A DNA stretch of 64,000 bases from an uncultured Eubacteriales bacterium (GTDB lineage: Bacteria > Bacillota > Clostridia > Christensenellales > CAG-138). The translations under genes were made by a program, and so were the position numbers. The notes beneath the pieces were generated by a model, which saw nothing but the letters and a program-made list of their open reading frames with translations, ran no database searches and had not been told where the DNA came from. This document shows positions 1 to 7,995 of the stretch, one piece after another (position 1 is the first letter of the stretch; each line of letters opens with the position of its first letter). Where the stretch lies: contig CACWYB010000003.1 in the NCBI GenBank assembly GCA_902765005.1, positions 310,001 to 374,000 on the forward strand, given 5' to 3'.

Positions 1-292
1 CCTCCAAAAAGGCCACGTCCCGCCAGCCCCCCAGATTGGGGGCCAGGACCACCACGCCGGACTTCGGGTCCAGCAGGCCGGGGATGCCGATGCCCACCCC
101 TTCAAAATCTGCCACGGTCTTCCCCGCCACCCGGGCGGCCAGCTCCGCGGCATGGGCGATGTTTTCCACCACGGCAGGATATCCCCCGTCGCCGCCCGTG
201 GGCACGCTGACCTTGTGTAAGATGGCGCAGTTTTCATCCACCACGCCGGCCTTGATGAAGGTGCCGCCCACGTCCACGCCAAGTCTTAGCAT
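1..292 (-). CDS. ROK-family sugar kinase / glucokinase, N-terminal part
   Basis: The gene runs off the left edge, so only the first 97 codons are visible. The protein begins MLRLGVDVGGTFIKAG; the DVGGT segment at residues 7-11 is the ATP phosphate-binding loop of the ROK/ASKHA fold, and GVGIGIPGLLDPKSG further on is the usual second ROK motif. ROK members are glucokinases, other hexokinases or repressors. No helix-turn-helix precedes the kinase fold, so a kinase is favoured; the substrate cannot be read. The ATG at 292 has an AGGAGG site 8 bases upstream. It lies 20 bp downstream of nnr on the same strand, so co-transcription is likely. Confidence 0.85.
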   Translation of the reverse strand, partial: MLRLGVDVGGTFIKAGVVDENCAILHKVSVPTGGDGGYPAVVENIAHAAELAARVAGKTVADFEGVGIGIPGLLDPKSGVVVLAPNLGGWRDVAFLE

Positions 293-312
293 ACGAAACT
301 CCTCCTGAAACT

Positions 313-1665
313 TCATTGGCGCGCCAGCGCCTCGATCACGTCGGACGCGTTGAGCATCCGTTCCTTCAATAGGTCAAAGGCCCTTTGAGCCGAGGTCCCC
401 AGCAGATAGCTTCCCAGGCAGGCCGCCTCAAAGGGCGCCACGCCCTGGGCCAGCAGGCCGGTGATGATGCCCGTGAGCACGTCGCCGCTGCCGCCCTTGC
501 CAAGGCCTGCGTTTCCCTCTGCCACGATCCGGGTCCGCCGCCCGTCGCTCACCACCGTGGCCGCCCCCTTGAGGAGCACCACCGCCCCCCATTGCCGGGC
601 GTAGGTTTGGGCCGTTTGGACGGGGTCCGCCAGGATGGCGTCTATGGGCAGCCCCGTGAGCCGGCTCATCTCCCCCGGGTGAGGGGTGAGCACCACCTTC
701 TCATGGAGCAGGGGGTAGAGCGCGGGATGGCGGGAGAGGCCGTTGAGCCCGTCCGCGTCCAGCGCCAGAGGGAGCTTGGCATTCAGCGCCGCCGCCAGAA
801 GGACGGAGGCGTCCCCGCCGCCCAGGCCGCAGCCGATGCCCGCCGCCTGCTTGCCCGCAAGGGCCTCCGCGGCCAGGGCAGCGCTTTGCTCGTTCCAATC
901 CGCCCCCACGGGAATAGAGATGGCCTCGGGCACCTGATAGAGGGCCCGGCGGACCTCATCGGGGCAGGCCACATAGAGTATGCCGCAGCCCGCGGCCAGG
1001 CAGGCGCGGGCCGAGAGCACCGCCGCCCCCACATATTGAGGAGAGCCCACGCACAAAAGCGCCCTGCCGGAATCCCCCTTGTGGGCCGTGCGCCGGCGGG
1101 GCGGCAACAGGCGCGCGGCGTCCGAAGCATCGAAGCGGGCAAGGTCCTCTTCCCCGCCCTCCCCAGGCAGAAGGACGGAGAGCTCGCCAGCATAGTTCAG
1201 CCCCTCGTGGAGGAACAGCCCCGAAAGATATCCGAACAGGGACAGCGTCTCCGCCGCATGGAGGGCCTTTTGCGCCGCATAGCCCGTGTCCGGGTCCACC
1301 CCGGCGGGGATGCACAGGCTCAGCACCGGGCAGCCCGCCGCCTCCACGGCAGAGATCCAGCGCTGGGCCCAGGCCGGCTCCGCGCCCAATCCTGCGTCAA
1401 CGATCAGGGCCCCCTGCAGGTCGGTTTGCGGGTCCGCCCCCTCCGGGAGCACGGCCTCGATCCCCGCCTGCAAAAGAGCTTCCGCCATGGCCGCCCCCAG
1501 GGGCCGAAGAGCCTCTCCGCAGAGGAACAGGACCCGTTGGCAGCCGTGCCGCGCCATGAGGGCCCGGGCCGCCTGGGCCCCGCCCCTTATGAGGGTTGCC
1601 CGATCCTCCGCTGAGAGCTGATTTAGGGCAGACAGGAGCGCCGCCCTGCTAAGCATCCGGATCAT
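313..1665 (-). CDS. nnr: Bifunctional NAD(P)H-hydrate repair enzyme (dehydratase with reduced epimerase domain)
   Basis: Repairs damaged NAD(P)H hydrates: the C-terminal half is the ADP/ATP-dependent dehydratase of the ribokinase-like fold. It shows KGDSG (196-200), DADGLN (303-308), PHPGE (328-332) and GNAGLGKGGSGDV (384-396), all expected of an active NnrD. The N-terminal part (about 1-170) corresponds to the NnrE epimerase but is short, and the family's GNNGGDG loop is replaced by CGEALRPLG near residue 50. The protein has 450 residues; two-domain Nnr is usually about 500. The open frame extends upstream to 2193, but ATG at 1665 overlaps the recX stop as ATGA, which fixes the start by translational coupling. 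Confidence 0.88.
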   Translation of the reverse strand: MIRMLSRAALLSALNQLSAEDRATLIRGGAQAARALMARHGCQRVLFLCGEALRPLGAAMAEALLQAGIEAVLPEGADPQTDLQGALIVDAGLGAEPAWAQRWISAVEAAGCPVLSLCIPAGVDPDTGYAAQKALHAAETLSLFGYLSGLFLHEGLNYAGELSVLLPGEGGEEDLARFDASDAARLLPPRRRTAHKGDSGRALLCVGSPQYVGAAVLSARACLAAGCGILYVACPDEVRRALYQVPEAISIPVGADWNEQSAALAAEALAGKQAAGIGCGLGGGDASVLLAAALNAKLPLALDADGLNGLSRHPALYPLLHEKVVLTPHPGEMSRLTGLPIDAILADPVQTAQTYARQWGAVVLLKGAATVVSDGRRTRIVAEGNAGLGKGGSGDVLTGIITGLLAQGVAPFEAACLGSYLLGTSAQRAFDLLKERMLNASDVIEALARQ

Positions 1666-2153
1666 GGCTCCTCCTCCGCCGCCTGGCGGATGGCCGAGAG
1701 GCTGGCCTCCGTGGAGAACCCCCGGCTCATGAGCCGCCGCAGCACCCGCTCCCGGCGGGTCTGCTCCTCCAGCTCGCCCATCTGCCGCCAATACTTCCGG
1801 GCGATGAGCAGGGCGTTTTCCTCCTCCGTCTCCCGGGGCAGCTCGTCCAGGGCGGCGCGGATACACGCCTCCGGCAGCTTGTGCGCCTTCAGGTCCATAT
1901 ACAGCTTCTGCCGGCTCACGGCCTTGGTGGCCAGCCGGGTGCGCACGAACTCCCGGGCGTAGGCCTCGTCGTCCAGGAGCTTGAGCTCCTTGAGCCGCTG
2001 GACGGTGATGAGGATGTCCCCCTCCCCGTATTGAAGCTCGTCCAGCTTCTCCTCCACCTCCCGGACCGTCCGCATGCGGGCGGTGAGATAGGTGAGGGCC
2101 GCGTCCATGGGGCTCCGGTCCGCGGGTATGGAATTGGTTTTTTTCCGTTTCAT
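1662..2153 (-). CDS. recX: Regulatory protein RecX
   Basis: RecX binds RecA filaments and restrains recombinase activity. The 163-residue product has the family's three-helix repeats: an N-terminal LTYLTARMRTVREVEEKL segment, a central DDEAYAREFVRTRL segment and the C-terminal RRERVLRRLMSRGFS segment. Length matches small bacterial RecX. No recA lies nearby. It overlaps nnr by four bases and is first in the recX-nnr-ROK transcript. The upstream gap to the divergent vanW gene contains an imperfect 16-bp palindrome at 2196-2211; no convincing promoter was found. Confidence 0.88.
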   Translation of the reverse strand: MKRKKTNSIPADRSPMDAALTYLTARMRTVREVEEKLDELQYGEGDILITVQRLKELKLLDDEAYAREFVRTRLATKAVSRQKLYMDLKAHKLPEACIRAALDELPRETEEENALLIARKYWRQMGELEEQTRRERVLRRLMSRGFSTEASLSAIRQAAEEEP

Positions 2154-2195
2154 GGCAACAGCATACCATAAAACCCCCTTCTTGGATAGTCAAAC

Positions 2196-2211
2196 GTCAC
2201 AAATTTGTAAC
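2196..2211. promoter_or_regulatory. Imperfect palindrome between recX and vanW
   Basis: GTCACAAATTTGTAAC is nearly self-complementary (one mismatched pair) and sits in the AT-rich 141-bp divergent region. It could be an operator for either gene; nothing else supports this. Confidence 0.25.
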
Positions 2212-2294
2212 TTTGTTGTAAAGCCTTATTAAAAACTATAGCATTCCGCCCGAAATTCAGTAAAATGAAACCGATGTGATAAGGAGGGCTCTCT

Positions 2295-4010
2295 ATGAGC
2301 ATTTTGAAGGGGAAACAGAAGTACTGGGTGCTGGGCGCCAGCGCCGGGATATTGGTATTAGCCGGCGGCCTGTGCGCCATTCTCTTAAGCGGCAAGAACG
2401 CGCAAATCGCCCAGTCCCCCATGAATACACCCGCCTATACCTCCGCTGACGCCACCGCCATGCCCCAGACCAACATTGCCATCGGGACCCCGGAGGTGGA
2501 TCTGGTGGCGGAGCAGCACAGGCAGGAGATCGAAGCCATCGTCATCCGCAACACCATGCTCCCCGGCACCCATATCTACGGGGTGGACGTGGGCGGCATG
2601 TCCCGGGAGCAGGCCAAGGCGGCCGTGGAGGAGAAGCTCGCCAAGGAGCCGCCCGTCATCAACCTGTTTCTGACCGACGGCGTCAGCACCTATTCCGGCG
2701 CGGGGCTCCATATCCAGCCCACCGCGACGGCCACCGCGCCCGCGGAGGAAGAGGAGGATGACGACGCCGTGGATCCCGCCCTGAAGGCCGCGGAGGCGGA
2801 CACCGGCGCCGACGACGAGGAACCGGAGGGCACCCCCGCCCCCGTGGAAACCAGCGAGGAGCCGGCCAGCATCCGCTTCGTCCTGGATGTGGACGGGGCC
2901 GTGGACATCGCCTTCTCCCTCATGCGGGACAACACCCTGGTATACGAAACCTTCATGGCCGAGGTGGCCCAGATATCCAACGGACGGGACATCACCCCCG
3001 CCCCCATCTACGATAAACCCTCCGTGGAGGGGTTCGTGGCGGCCCTGGCCCAGATCATCGACGTGCCCGCCGTGAACAGCAAGCCCGACATCGACAAGGA
3101 GACCAACGCCCTGGTGTTCGTCAGCGAGGTCCCCGGCAAGGGCATCGACCAGCCGGCCCTCATCGACGCCATCCTCCAGGCGGATCCCCTGTCCGGGGAC
3201 ACCATCCAGATCCCCATCACCGTGCTGGAGCCCACCACCACCCGGGAGATGCTGGAGGGCAAATACACCAGGCGGGGCCCGGGCTACACCACCAGCTTTT
3301 CCGACAGCACCAAGAACCGCAAATACAACATCCGCTTCGGCGCGGACAAGATCAACGGCACCATCCTCAAGCCCGGCGAAGTCTTCTCCGCCAACGATAC
3401 CCTGGGCAAGCGCACCCGAAAGAACGGCTGGAAGAACGCCGGCGCCTATGAGGGCGGCGAGGTGGTCCAGCAGGCGGGCGGCGGCGTGTGCCAGCTCTCC
3501 TCCACCCTCTACAACGCCGTGCTCTACGCGGATCTGGAGATCGTGGAGCGGCGGAACCACAGCATGCCCGTCCACTACGTGATGCGGGGCCGGGACGCCA
3601 CCATCAACTCCGTGGGGAACATCATCGACTTCAAGTTCCGCAACAACACCTCCGGGGATATCATCATCCTGGCCTACACCGAAGGGAACAACCTCCATAT
3701 GGAGATCTACGGCCTGCCCTTTGAAACGGACGAATATGACCGGATCGAGATACGCACCAAGCAGACCGGGAGCCAGGGCATCAAGACCGAATACACCTAC
3801 GACGACACCAAGAAGGAGACCTACAAGAAGACCACCTCCAACGGCAGCAAGGGCTACACCGTCCGCACCTACAAGGACTACTACAAGGGCGACACCCTGG
3901 TGAAGACCGACGATCTGGGCTTGTCCGTGTACAAGATGTTCCCCAAGAAGGTGACCGTGGGCACCATCCCCGTGGAGACCTCCTCCGATTCCGAATCCAC
4001 CGACGGATAA
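2295..4010 (+). CDS. VanW family protein with peptidoglycan-binding (YoaR-like) domains
   Basis: A membrane-anchored extracytoplasmic protein of 571 residues. Residues about 11-33 are a single hydrophobic helix (signal anchor). IYGVDVGGMSREQAKAAVE near residue 95 is the start of a PG_binding_4 domain. An acidic, proline-rich low-complexity insert lies at about 149-192. The VanW domain (about 325-480) has the typical FSANDTLGKRT and GGGVCQLSSTLYNA segments, followed by a lysine/threonine-rich G5-like tail. Function in the family is unknown beyond a wall association; the name comes from the vancomycin B cluster, and there is no vanHAX here. The start is set by AGGAGG ending about 8 bases before ATG 2295. 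A strong terminator follows the stop. Confidence 0.88.
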   Translation: MSILKGKQKYWVLGASAGILVLAGGLCAILLSGKNAQIAQSPMNTPAYTSADATAMPQTNIAIGTPEVDLVAEQHRQEIEAIVIRNTMLPGTHIYGVDVGGMSREQAKAAVEEKLAKEPPVINLFLTDGVSTYSGAGLHIQPTATATAPAEEEEDDDAVDPALKAAEADTGADDEEPEGTPAPVETSEEPASIRFVLDVDGAVDIAFSLMRDNTLVYETFMAEVAQISNGRDITPAPIYDKPSVEGFVAALAQIIDVPAVNSKPDIDKETNALVFVSEVPGKGIDQPALIDAILQADPLSGDTIQIPITVLEPTTTREMLEGKYTRRGPGYTTSFSDSTKNRKYNIRFGADKINGTILKPGEVFSANDTLGKRTRKNGWKNAGAYEGGEVVQQAGGGVCQLSSTLYNAVLYADLEIVERRNHSMPVHYVMRGRDATINSVGNIIDFKFRNNTSGDIIILAYTEGNNLHMEIYGLPFETDEYDRIEIRTKQTGSQGIKTEYTYDDTKKETYKKTTSNGSKGYTVRTYKDYYKGDTLVKTDDLGLSVYKMFPKKVTVGTIPVETSSDSESTDG

Positions 4011-4031
4011 GCAGTTCAAGCGCAAACCTTC

Positions 4032-4066
4032 CCCCCTCTTCCCCAAAAGAGGGGGTTTTGTTTATT
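4032..4066 (+). terminator. Intrinsic terminator after vanW-family gene
   Basis: Nine-pair stem CCCCCTCTT/AAGAGGGGG with a six-base loop, followed by TTTTGTTTATT, 20 bases after the stop codon. Confidence 0.9.
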
Positions 4067-4181
4067 CTGAAACCTATCCCCTCCTCTGCCGGGCCCGCCG
4101 CCCCCGCCGAAGGCCTTTGCCCGCAGGGTTTTTCCATTGTGAAATTCGTGCAAAACTGAGGCGAAATCCTATCGATTCTCA

Positions 4182-4211
4182 TTGACATTTGCGGGAAAGA
4201 AAGCGTATGCT
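4182..4211 (+). promoter_or_regulatory. Sigma-A promoter of the small ORF-clpE operon
   Basis: TTGACA, 18-base spacer, TATGCT. The predicted start is about 50 bases before the first ATG. No CtsR heptad repeat or CIRCE element was seen around it. The rest of the 256-bp gap from 4011 holds only the vanW terminator. Confidence 0.7.
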
Positions 4212-4266
4212 AAGCAAAAGAGTACTTTCCCGCAGAAGGGATTTTCGCCGAAAGGAGGAAGCGTGA

Positions 4267-4605
4267 ATGGATTTTGAACAGCTGGACCGTTCCATCAAGG
4301 CCATGTGGCAGTCCGTGGCCCGGAACATGAACATGGTGCATCTGCTGCTGCTCACCCGCCGGGCCGGGCCGGACGTTCACGCCCTTTTGGCGCGCTCCCA
4401 GCAGATGATGGAGGCGCTCATGCACGTCAACGGCCTCACCGCCGACACCTATGCCCTGGGGTATCTGCGCCCGGGCAACGACATGACCGTGTGCCGGGTG
4501 GAGGTGAAGCCCGAGGCCATGCCCGAGGTGCTCATGCGGCTCACCGCCATCAACGGGGTTTTGCTGTCCCTGATCGTGAGTCTGCTGGCTGCGGAAGAGA
4601 TCTGA
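4267..4605 (+). CDS. Hypothetical protein, 112 aa, upstream of clpE
   Basis: Not recognised. The start has an excellent AAAGGAGG site about 8 bases upstream. The product is alpha-helical in character, with many Met and Leu residues, a central VEVKPEAMPEVLMRLTAING segment and a hydrophobic C-terminus ending in LLSLIVSLLAAEEI; no signal peptide and no cysteines. It is the first gene of a two-gene operon, ending 29 bp before the ClpE start. In other Firmicutes clp operons carry ctsR, mcsA or mcsB at this position; this protein has neither the CtsR winged helix nor the CxxC motifs of McsA. A role as adaptor or regulator of ClpE is only suggested by position. Confidence 0.75.
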   Translation: MDFEQLDRSIKAMWQSVARNMNMVHLLLLTRRAGPDVHALLARSQQMMEALMHVNGLTADTYALGYLRPGNDMTVCRVEVKPEAMPEVLMRLTAINGVLLSLIVSLLAAEEI

Positions 4606-4634
4606 AAGAATGTGTAAGGTAATGGAGGTGCCAA

Positions 4635-6941
4635 ATGGCGGCGCTTTGTGTGAGATGTAAAAAGAACCAGGCCGTTCTCTTCGTGTCCCGCATGGAGAAC
4701 GGGGAGATGAAGAGCGAGGGCTATTGCCTCAAATGCGCCAAGGAGCTGGGCATGAAGCCCATCGACGACGTGCTCAACAACCTGGGCTTAAAGGAAGAGG
4801 ACCTGGACGCCATCTGCGAACAGGCCAACGAGCTTTTGGGCGGGGAGCTCATGAACGTGGATCAGGACAGCGGCAACATCGGCGAGACCGGCACGGACAA
4901 CATCCTGCGCCGGCTCTACGGGAACCTGTTCCCCCACGCCCTGCAGAAAAATGAGGAGGCTTCCCGGGAGCAGCCCGGGCCCGCGGGGCCCCACCCCCGG
5001 CGGAACAATAAAACCGCCGAGCCGGAGAAGAAGTATCTCAACGCCTTCTGCATCAGCCTGACCGCCAAGGCCAAGGCCGGCCAGCTGGACGGGCTCATCG
5101 GCCGGGAGACGGAGCTGCAGCGCTCCATGCAGATTCTGAACCGGCGCCTGAAGAATAACCCCTGCCTCATCGGCGAGCCTGGCGTGGGCAAGACCGCCAT
5201 CGTGGAGGGGCTGGCCCAGCGGATCGCCCGGGGGCAGGCGCCCTATAAGCTCCTCAATAAGGAGATCTGGCAGCTGGACATGACCGCCCTTGTGGCCGGG
5301 ACCCAGTATCGGGGCCAGATGGAGGGGCGCATGAAGGGGCTGCTGGACGAGATCAAGGCCCTGGGGAACATCATCCTGTTCATCGACGAGGTCCACTCCA
5401 TCGTGGGTGCCGGGGACGCGGAGGGCGGCATGAACGCCGCCAACATCCTCAAGCCCGCCCTTTCCCGGGGGGATATCCAGGTCATCGGGGCCACCACCTT
5501 CACCGAGTACCGCAAGCACATCGAGAAGGATTCGGCTCTGGAGCGCCGGTTCCAGCCCGTGACCGTGGAGGAGCCGTCCATCGCGGATTCCATCGCCATC
5601 GCTTCCGGCGTGGCCCATTATTACGAGGCGTACCACTCCGTGGTGATCCCGGAGGCCATGGCTCGGCAGGCGGTGCTGCTCTCCGAGCGGTATATCACGG
5701 ACCGGTATCTGCCGGATAAGGCCATCGACCTTCTGGACGAGGCCGCCGCGGACCTGAACCTGAACAGCCCCGTGTGCCGGGAGATGGAGAGCCTGAACAG
5801 CCAGCTCAACAACCTGAAGGCCGAGGCCGCGAACCTGCTCTTGGGGGAGGTGTCCCCGGAGACCGAGGAGCGGCTCTCCGCCGTGAAGGAGAGCACGGAT
5901 ATGCTGGAGGCCAAGCGCAAGAGCCTCATTGAGGCGGGGCTGCCGGTGCTGTCCGTGGATAACCTGGCCCGGATCATCGAGCTGTGGACCAAGATCCCCG
6001 CGGGGAAGATCAAGGAGCAGGAGTTCAGCCGGCTCAACAAGCTTTCCGAGCGGCTCAAGGACAGGATCATCGGCCAGGACCAGGCGGTGGACGCGGTGTG
6101 CGCCGCCATTCGCCGCCGCCGGGCGGGGATCTCCGACTCCCGCCGGCCCATCTCTTTCCTGTTCACCGGGCCCACGGGCGTGGGCAAGACGGAGCTGGTG
6201 AAGCAGCTCTCACGGGAGCTTTTCGACGGACCCGAGGCCCTGGTGCGGCTGGACATGAGCGAGTTCATGGAGAAGCACGCCGTGTCAAGGATCATCGGTT
6301 CACCCCCGGGGTATGTGGGCTATGACGAGGCCGGGCAGCTCACGGAGACCGTCCGCCGCCGGCCCTACTGCGTGATCCTCTTCGACGAGATCGAGAAGGC
6401 GCACCCGGACGTGATGAACATCCTGCTGCAGATCCTGGACGACGGGCATATCACCGATGCCCACGGCCGGAAGGTGAACTTCGCCAACGCCGTGCTCATC
6501 ATGACCAGCAACGCCGGCTCCGAGGAGAAGGGCGCCGGGTCCGTGGGGTTCGCCCGGTCCAGCAGCGAGAAGGCCAAGGACAAGGCTATGAACGCCCTGA
6601 AGAGCTTCCTGCGGCCGGAGTTTTTGAACCGGCTGGACGACGTGATCTGCTTCGAGCATCTCTCCGAGGAGAGCATGACCAAGATCGCCCATATCCTGCT
6701 CCGGGAGCTGAAAGCCTCCATGGCGGAGAAGGGGATGACCCTCGCTTGGTCCGAGGCCGCCGCCCAGCACCTGGCGAAGAAGTCCTATTCCCAGGTCTAC
6801 GGCGCCCGGAACCTGCGCCGGTGCATCGAGACGGAGGTGGAGGACAAGATCGTGGATCTGATCATGGCCCAGGAGGGGACCCTCTCCCGCATCTTCGTTG
6901 GCTGCCGCAACGGGCAGTTGATTGTGCAGAGGAAGGATTGA
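4635..6941 (+). CDS. clpE: ClpE-type AAA+ unfoldase, ATP-binding subunit of Clp protease
   Basis: A 768-residue Hsp100 protein with two AAA+ modules. The N-terminus is not the Clp-N repeat of ClpC/ClpB but a zinc finger, C5-x2-C8 and C31-x2-C34, which is the hallmark of ClpE. Walker A motifs are GEPGVGKT (about 179-186) and GPTGVGKT (about 512-519), with Walker B FIDEVH and FDEIEKAHPD. A short coiled middle segment with a UVR-like LNSQLNNLKAEAANLL lies between them. VGF near residue 637 matches the hydrophobic-Gly-hydrophobic loop that docks on ClpP, so it likely feeds substrates to ClpP, which is not in the window. The linker at about 110-135 is proline/arginine-rich. Expected to be stress-induced in the family, but no CtsR site was seen. 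Confidence 0.92.
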   Translation: MAALCVRCKKNQAVLFVSRMENGEMKSEGYCLKCAKELGMKPIDDVLNNLGLKEEDLDAICEQANELLGGELMNVDQDSGNIGETGTDNILRRLYGNLFPHALQKNEEASREQPGPAGPHPRRNNKTAEPEKKYLNAFCISLTAKAKAGQLDGLIGRETELQRSMQILNRRLKNNPCLIGEPGVGKTAIVEGLAQRIARGQAPYKLLNKEIWQLDMTALVAGTQYRGQMEGRMKGLLDEIKALGNIILFIDEVHSIVGAGDAEGGMNAANILKPALSRGDIQVIGATTFTEYRKHIEKDSALERRFQPVTVEEPSIADSIAIASGVAHYYEAYHSVVIPEAMARQAVLLSERYITDRYLPDKAIDLLDEAAADLNLNSPVCREMESLNSQLNNLKAEAANLLLGEVSPETEERLSAVKESTDMLEAKRKSLIEAGLPVLSVDNLARIIELWTKIPAGKIKEQEFSRLNKLSERLKDRIIGQDQAVDAVCAAIRRRRAGISDSRRPISFLFTGPTGVGKTELVKQLSRELFDGPEALVRLDMSEFMEKHAVSRIIGSPPGYVGYDEAGQLTETVRRRPYCVILFDEIEKAHPDVMNILLQILDDGHITDAHGRKVNFANAVLIMTSNAGSEEKGAGSVGFARSSSEKAKDKAMNALKSFLRPEFLNRLDDVICFEHLSEESMTKIAHILLRELKASMAEKGMTLAWSEAAAQHLAKKSYSQVYGARNLRRCIETEVEDKIVDLIMAQEGTLSRIFVGCRNGQLIVQRKD

Positions 6942-7096
6942 TAGTTCACAACTTTTCTTGAAAGAAAAGTTGTGCAAAAGAACTTCAACTATACAAAAAA
7001 GCTCAGGAAACAGGGCCATGTCCCCTTCCTGAGCTTCTCTTTTTTGCGCCGCTTTTTTCTCTTCACCGAAGAGAAAAAAGCGGCAAAAGCAAAACC
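6941..7096 (+). repeat. Composite 3' element, copy A
   Basis: Begins at the clpE stop. In order: ATAGTTC; a 13-pair near-perfect inverted repeat CACAACTTTTCTT/AAGAAAAGTTGTG (6947-6974); AAAAGAACTT; an 11-pair terminator stem AAGCTCAGGAA/TTCCTGAGCTT (6999-7036) followed by CTCTTTTTTG; GCGCCGCTTTTTTCTC paired with GAGAAAAAAGCGGC (about 7047-7085); AAAGCAAAAC. The same order of blocks occurs on the minus strand at 55790-56058. Confidence 0.75.
6999..7042. terminator. Bidirectional terminator between clpE and ftsY
   Basis: Stem AAGCTCAGGAA/TTCCTGAGCTT with T-runs on both outer sides (TCTTTTTTG on plus, TTTTTTG on minus). It separates convergent clpE and ftsY and is the central hairpin of repeat copy A. 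Confidence 0.85.
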
Positions 7097-7101
7097 ATCC
7101 C

Positions 7102-7995
7102 TTACAACAGCGCCCGGGCGAACTCCTCGCCGTCGAAAGGCTTGAGATCGTCGATGCCCTCCCCCACGCCGATGAAGCGGACCGGCACACGGAGCGTGTT
7201 GCAGATGTTCACCACCACGCCGCCCTTGGCCGTGCCGTCCAGCTTGGTGAGGATCACCCCGTCCAAATCGCTTGCCTCCCGGAACGCCAGCGCCTGGGCA
7301 AGGGCGTTCTGCCCCGTGGTGGCGTCCAGCACCAGCAGCACCTGGCAGGGCACGCCGGGCAGCTCCCGGTCGATGACCTTCCGGATCTTGGTGAGCTCGT
7401 TCATCAGGTTCTTCTTGTTGTGCAGCCGCCCCGCCGTATCCACGATCAGCAGATCGCACCCCTTCGCCTTATAGGACGCGATGGCGTCATAGACCACCGC
7501 CGCCGGGTCGGACCCCTCCTGATGGCGCACCATAGGCACCCCGGCCCGCTGGGCCCAGATCCCCAGCTGCTCCGCCGCCGCAGCCCGGAACGTGTCCGCC
7601 GCCGCCAGCATGGGCTTTCTGCCCCGAGCCGCATACTCGTGGGCGATCTTGCCGATGGAGGTGGTCTTCCCCACCCCGTTCACGCCCACGATCAGAATGG
7701 CCCCGGCCTGCTCATCCAGGGGGAACGCCCCCGCCGGCGCCACCCGCTGGGCGATGAGCCCGATGAGCGCCTCCCGGGCCTCGCTCCTATTCTTCAGCTT
7801 CTCCTCTTTGATGACCTTTCTCAGATCCTCCACCAGCCCCAGGGTGGTCTGCATCCCCATGTCGGCCAGGATCATGCTCTCCTCCAGCTCGTCGAAGAAC
7901 TCATCGCTGATCCGATCCTCCCCAAAAAGGGTGTCGAACCAGCTGTTTCGGGTCTTCTTCAGCCCGTCCTTCAGCTTTGTAAAGAAATTGCTCAT
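7102..7995 (-). CDS. ftsY: Signal recognition particle receptor FtsY
   Basis: SRP-receptor GTPase that docks SRP-ribosome complexes at the membrane. The 297-residue protein has the N domain (1-90), then the G domain with GVNGVGKTTSIGK (G1), DTFRAAAAEQL, DTAGR (G3), TKLDGTAKGG (G4) and a C-terminal PVRFIGVGEGIDDLKPFD segment. It lacks the long acidic A domain of proteobacterial FtsY, as is normal in Firmicutes. Its ATG overlaps the smc stop by one base (TGATG), so it is translationally coupled to smc. Confidence 0.95.
   Translation of the reverse strand: MSNFFTKLKDGLKKTRNSWFDTLFGEDRISDEFFDELEESMILADMGMQTTLGLVEDLRKVIKEEKLKNRSEAREALIGLIAQRVAPAGAFPLDEQAGAILIVGVNGVGKTTSIGKIAHEYAARGRKPMLAAADTFRAAAAEQLGIWAQRAGVPMVRHQEGSDPAAVVYDAIASYKAKGCDLLIVDTAGRLHNKKNLMNELTKIRKVIDRELPGVPCQVLLVLDATTGQNALAQALAFREASDLDGVILTKLDGTAKGGVVVNICNTLRVPVRFIGVGEGIDDLKPFDGEEFARALL

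Noticed and set aside
313-2193. 626-codon frame suggesting a fusion of recX-region sequence with nnr
   Set aside because: The first 176 codons are a shadow of recX; the ATGA overlap at 1665 gives the real nnr start.
4011-4266. CtsR or CIRCE operator before the clpE operon
   Set aside because: No GGTCAAA heptad pair and no TTAGCACTC/GAGTGCTAA repeat was found.
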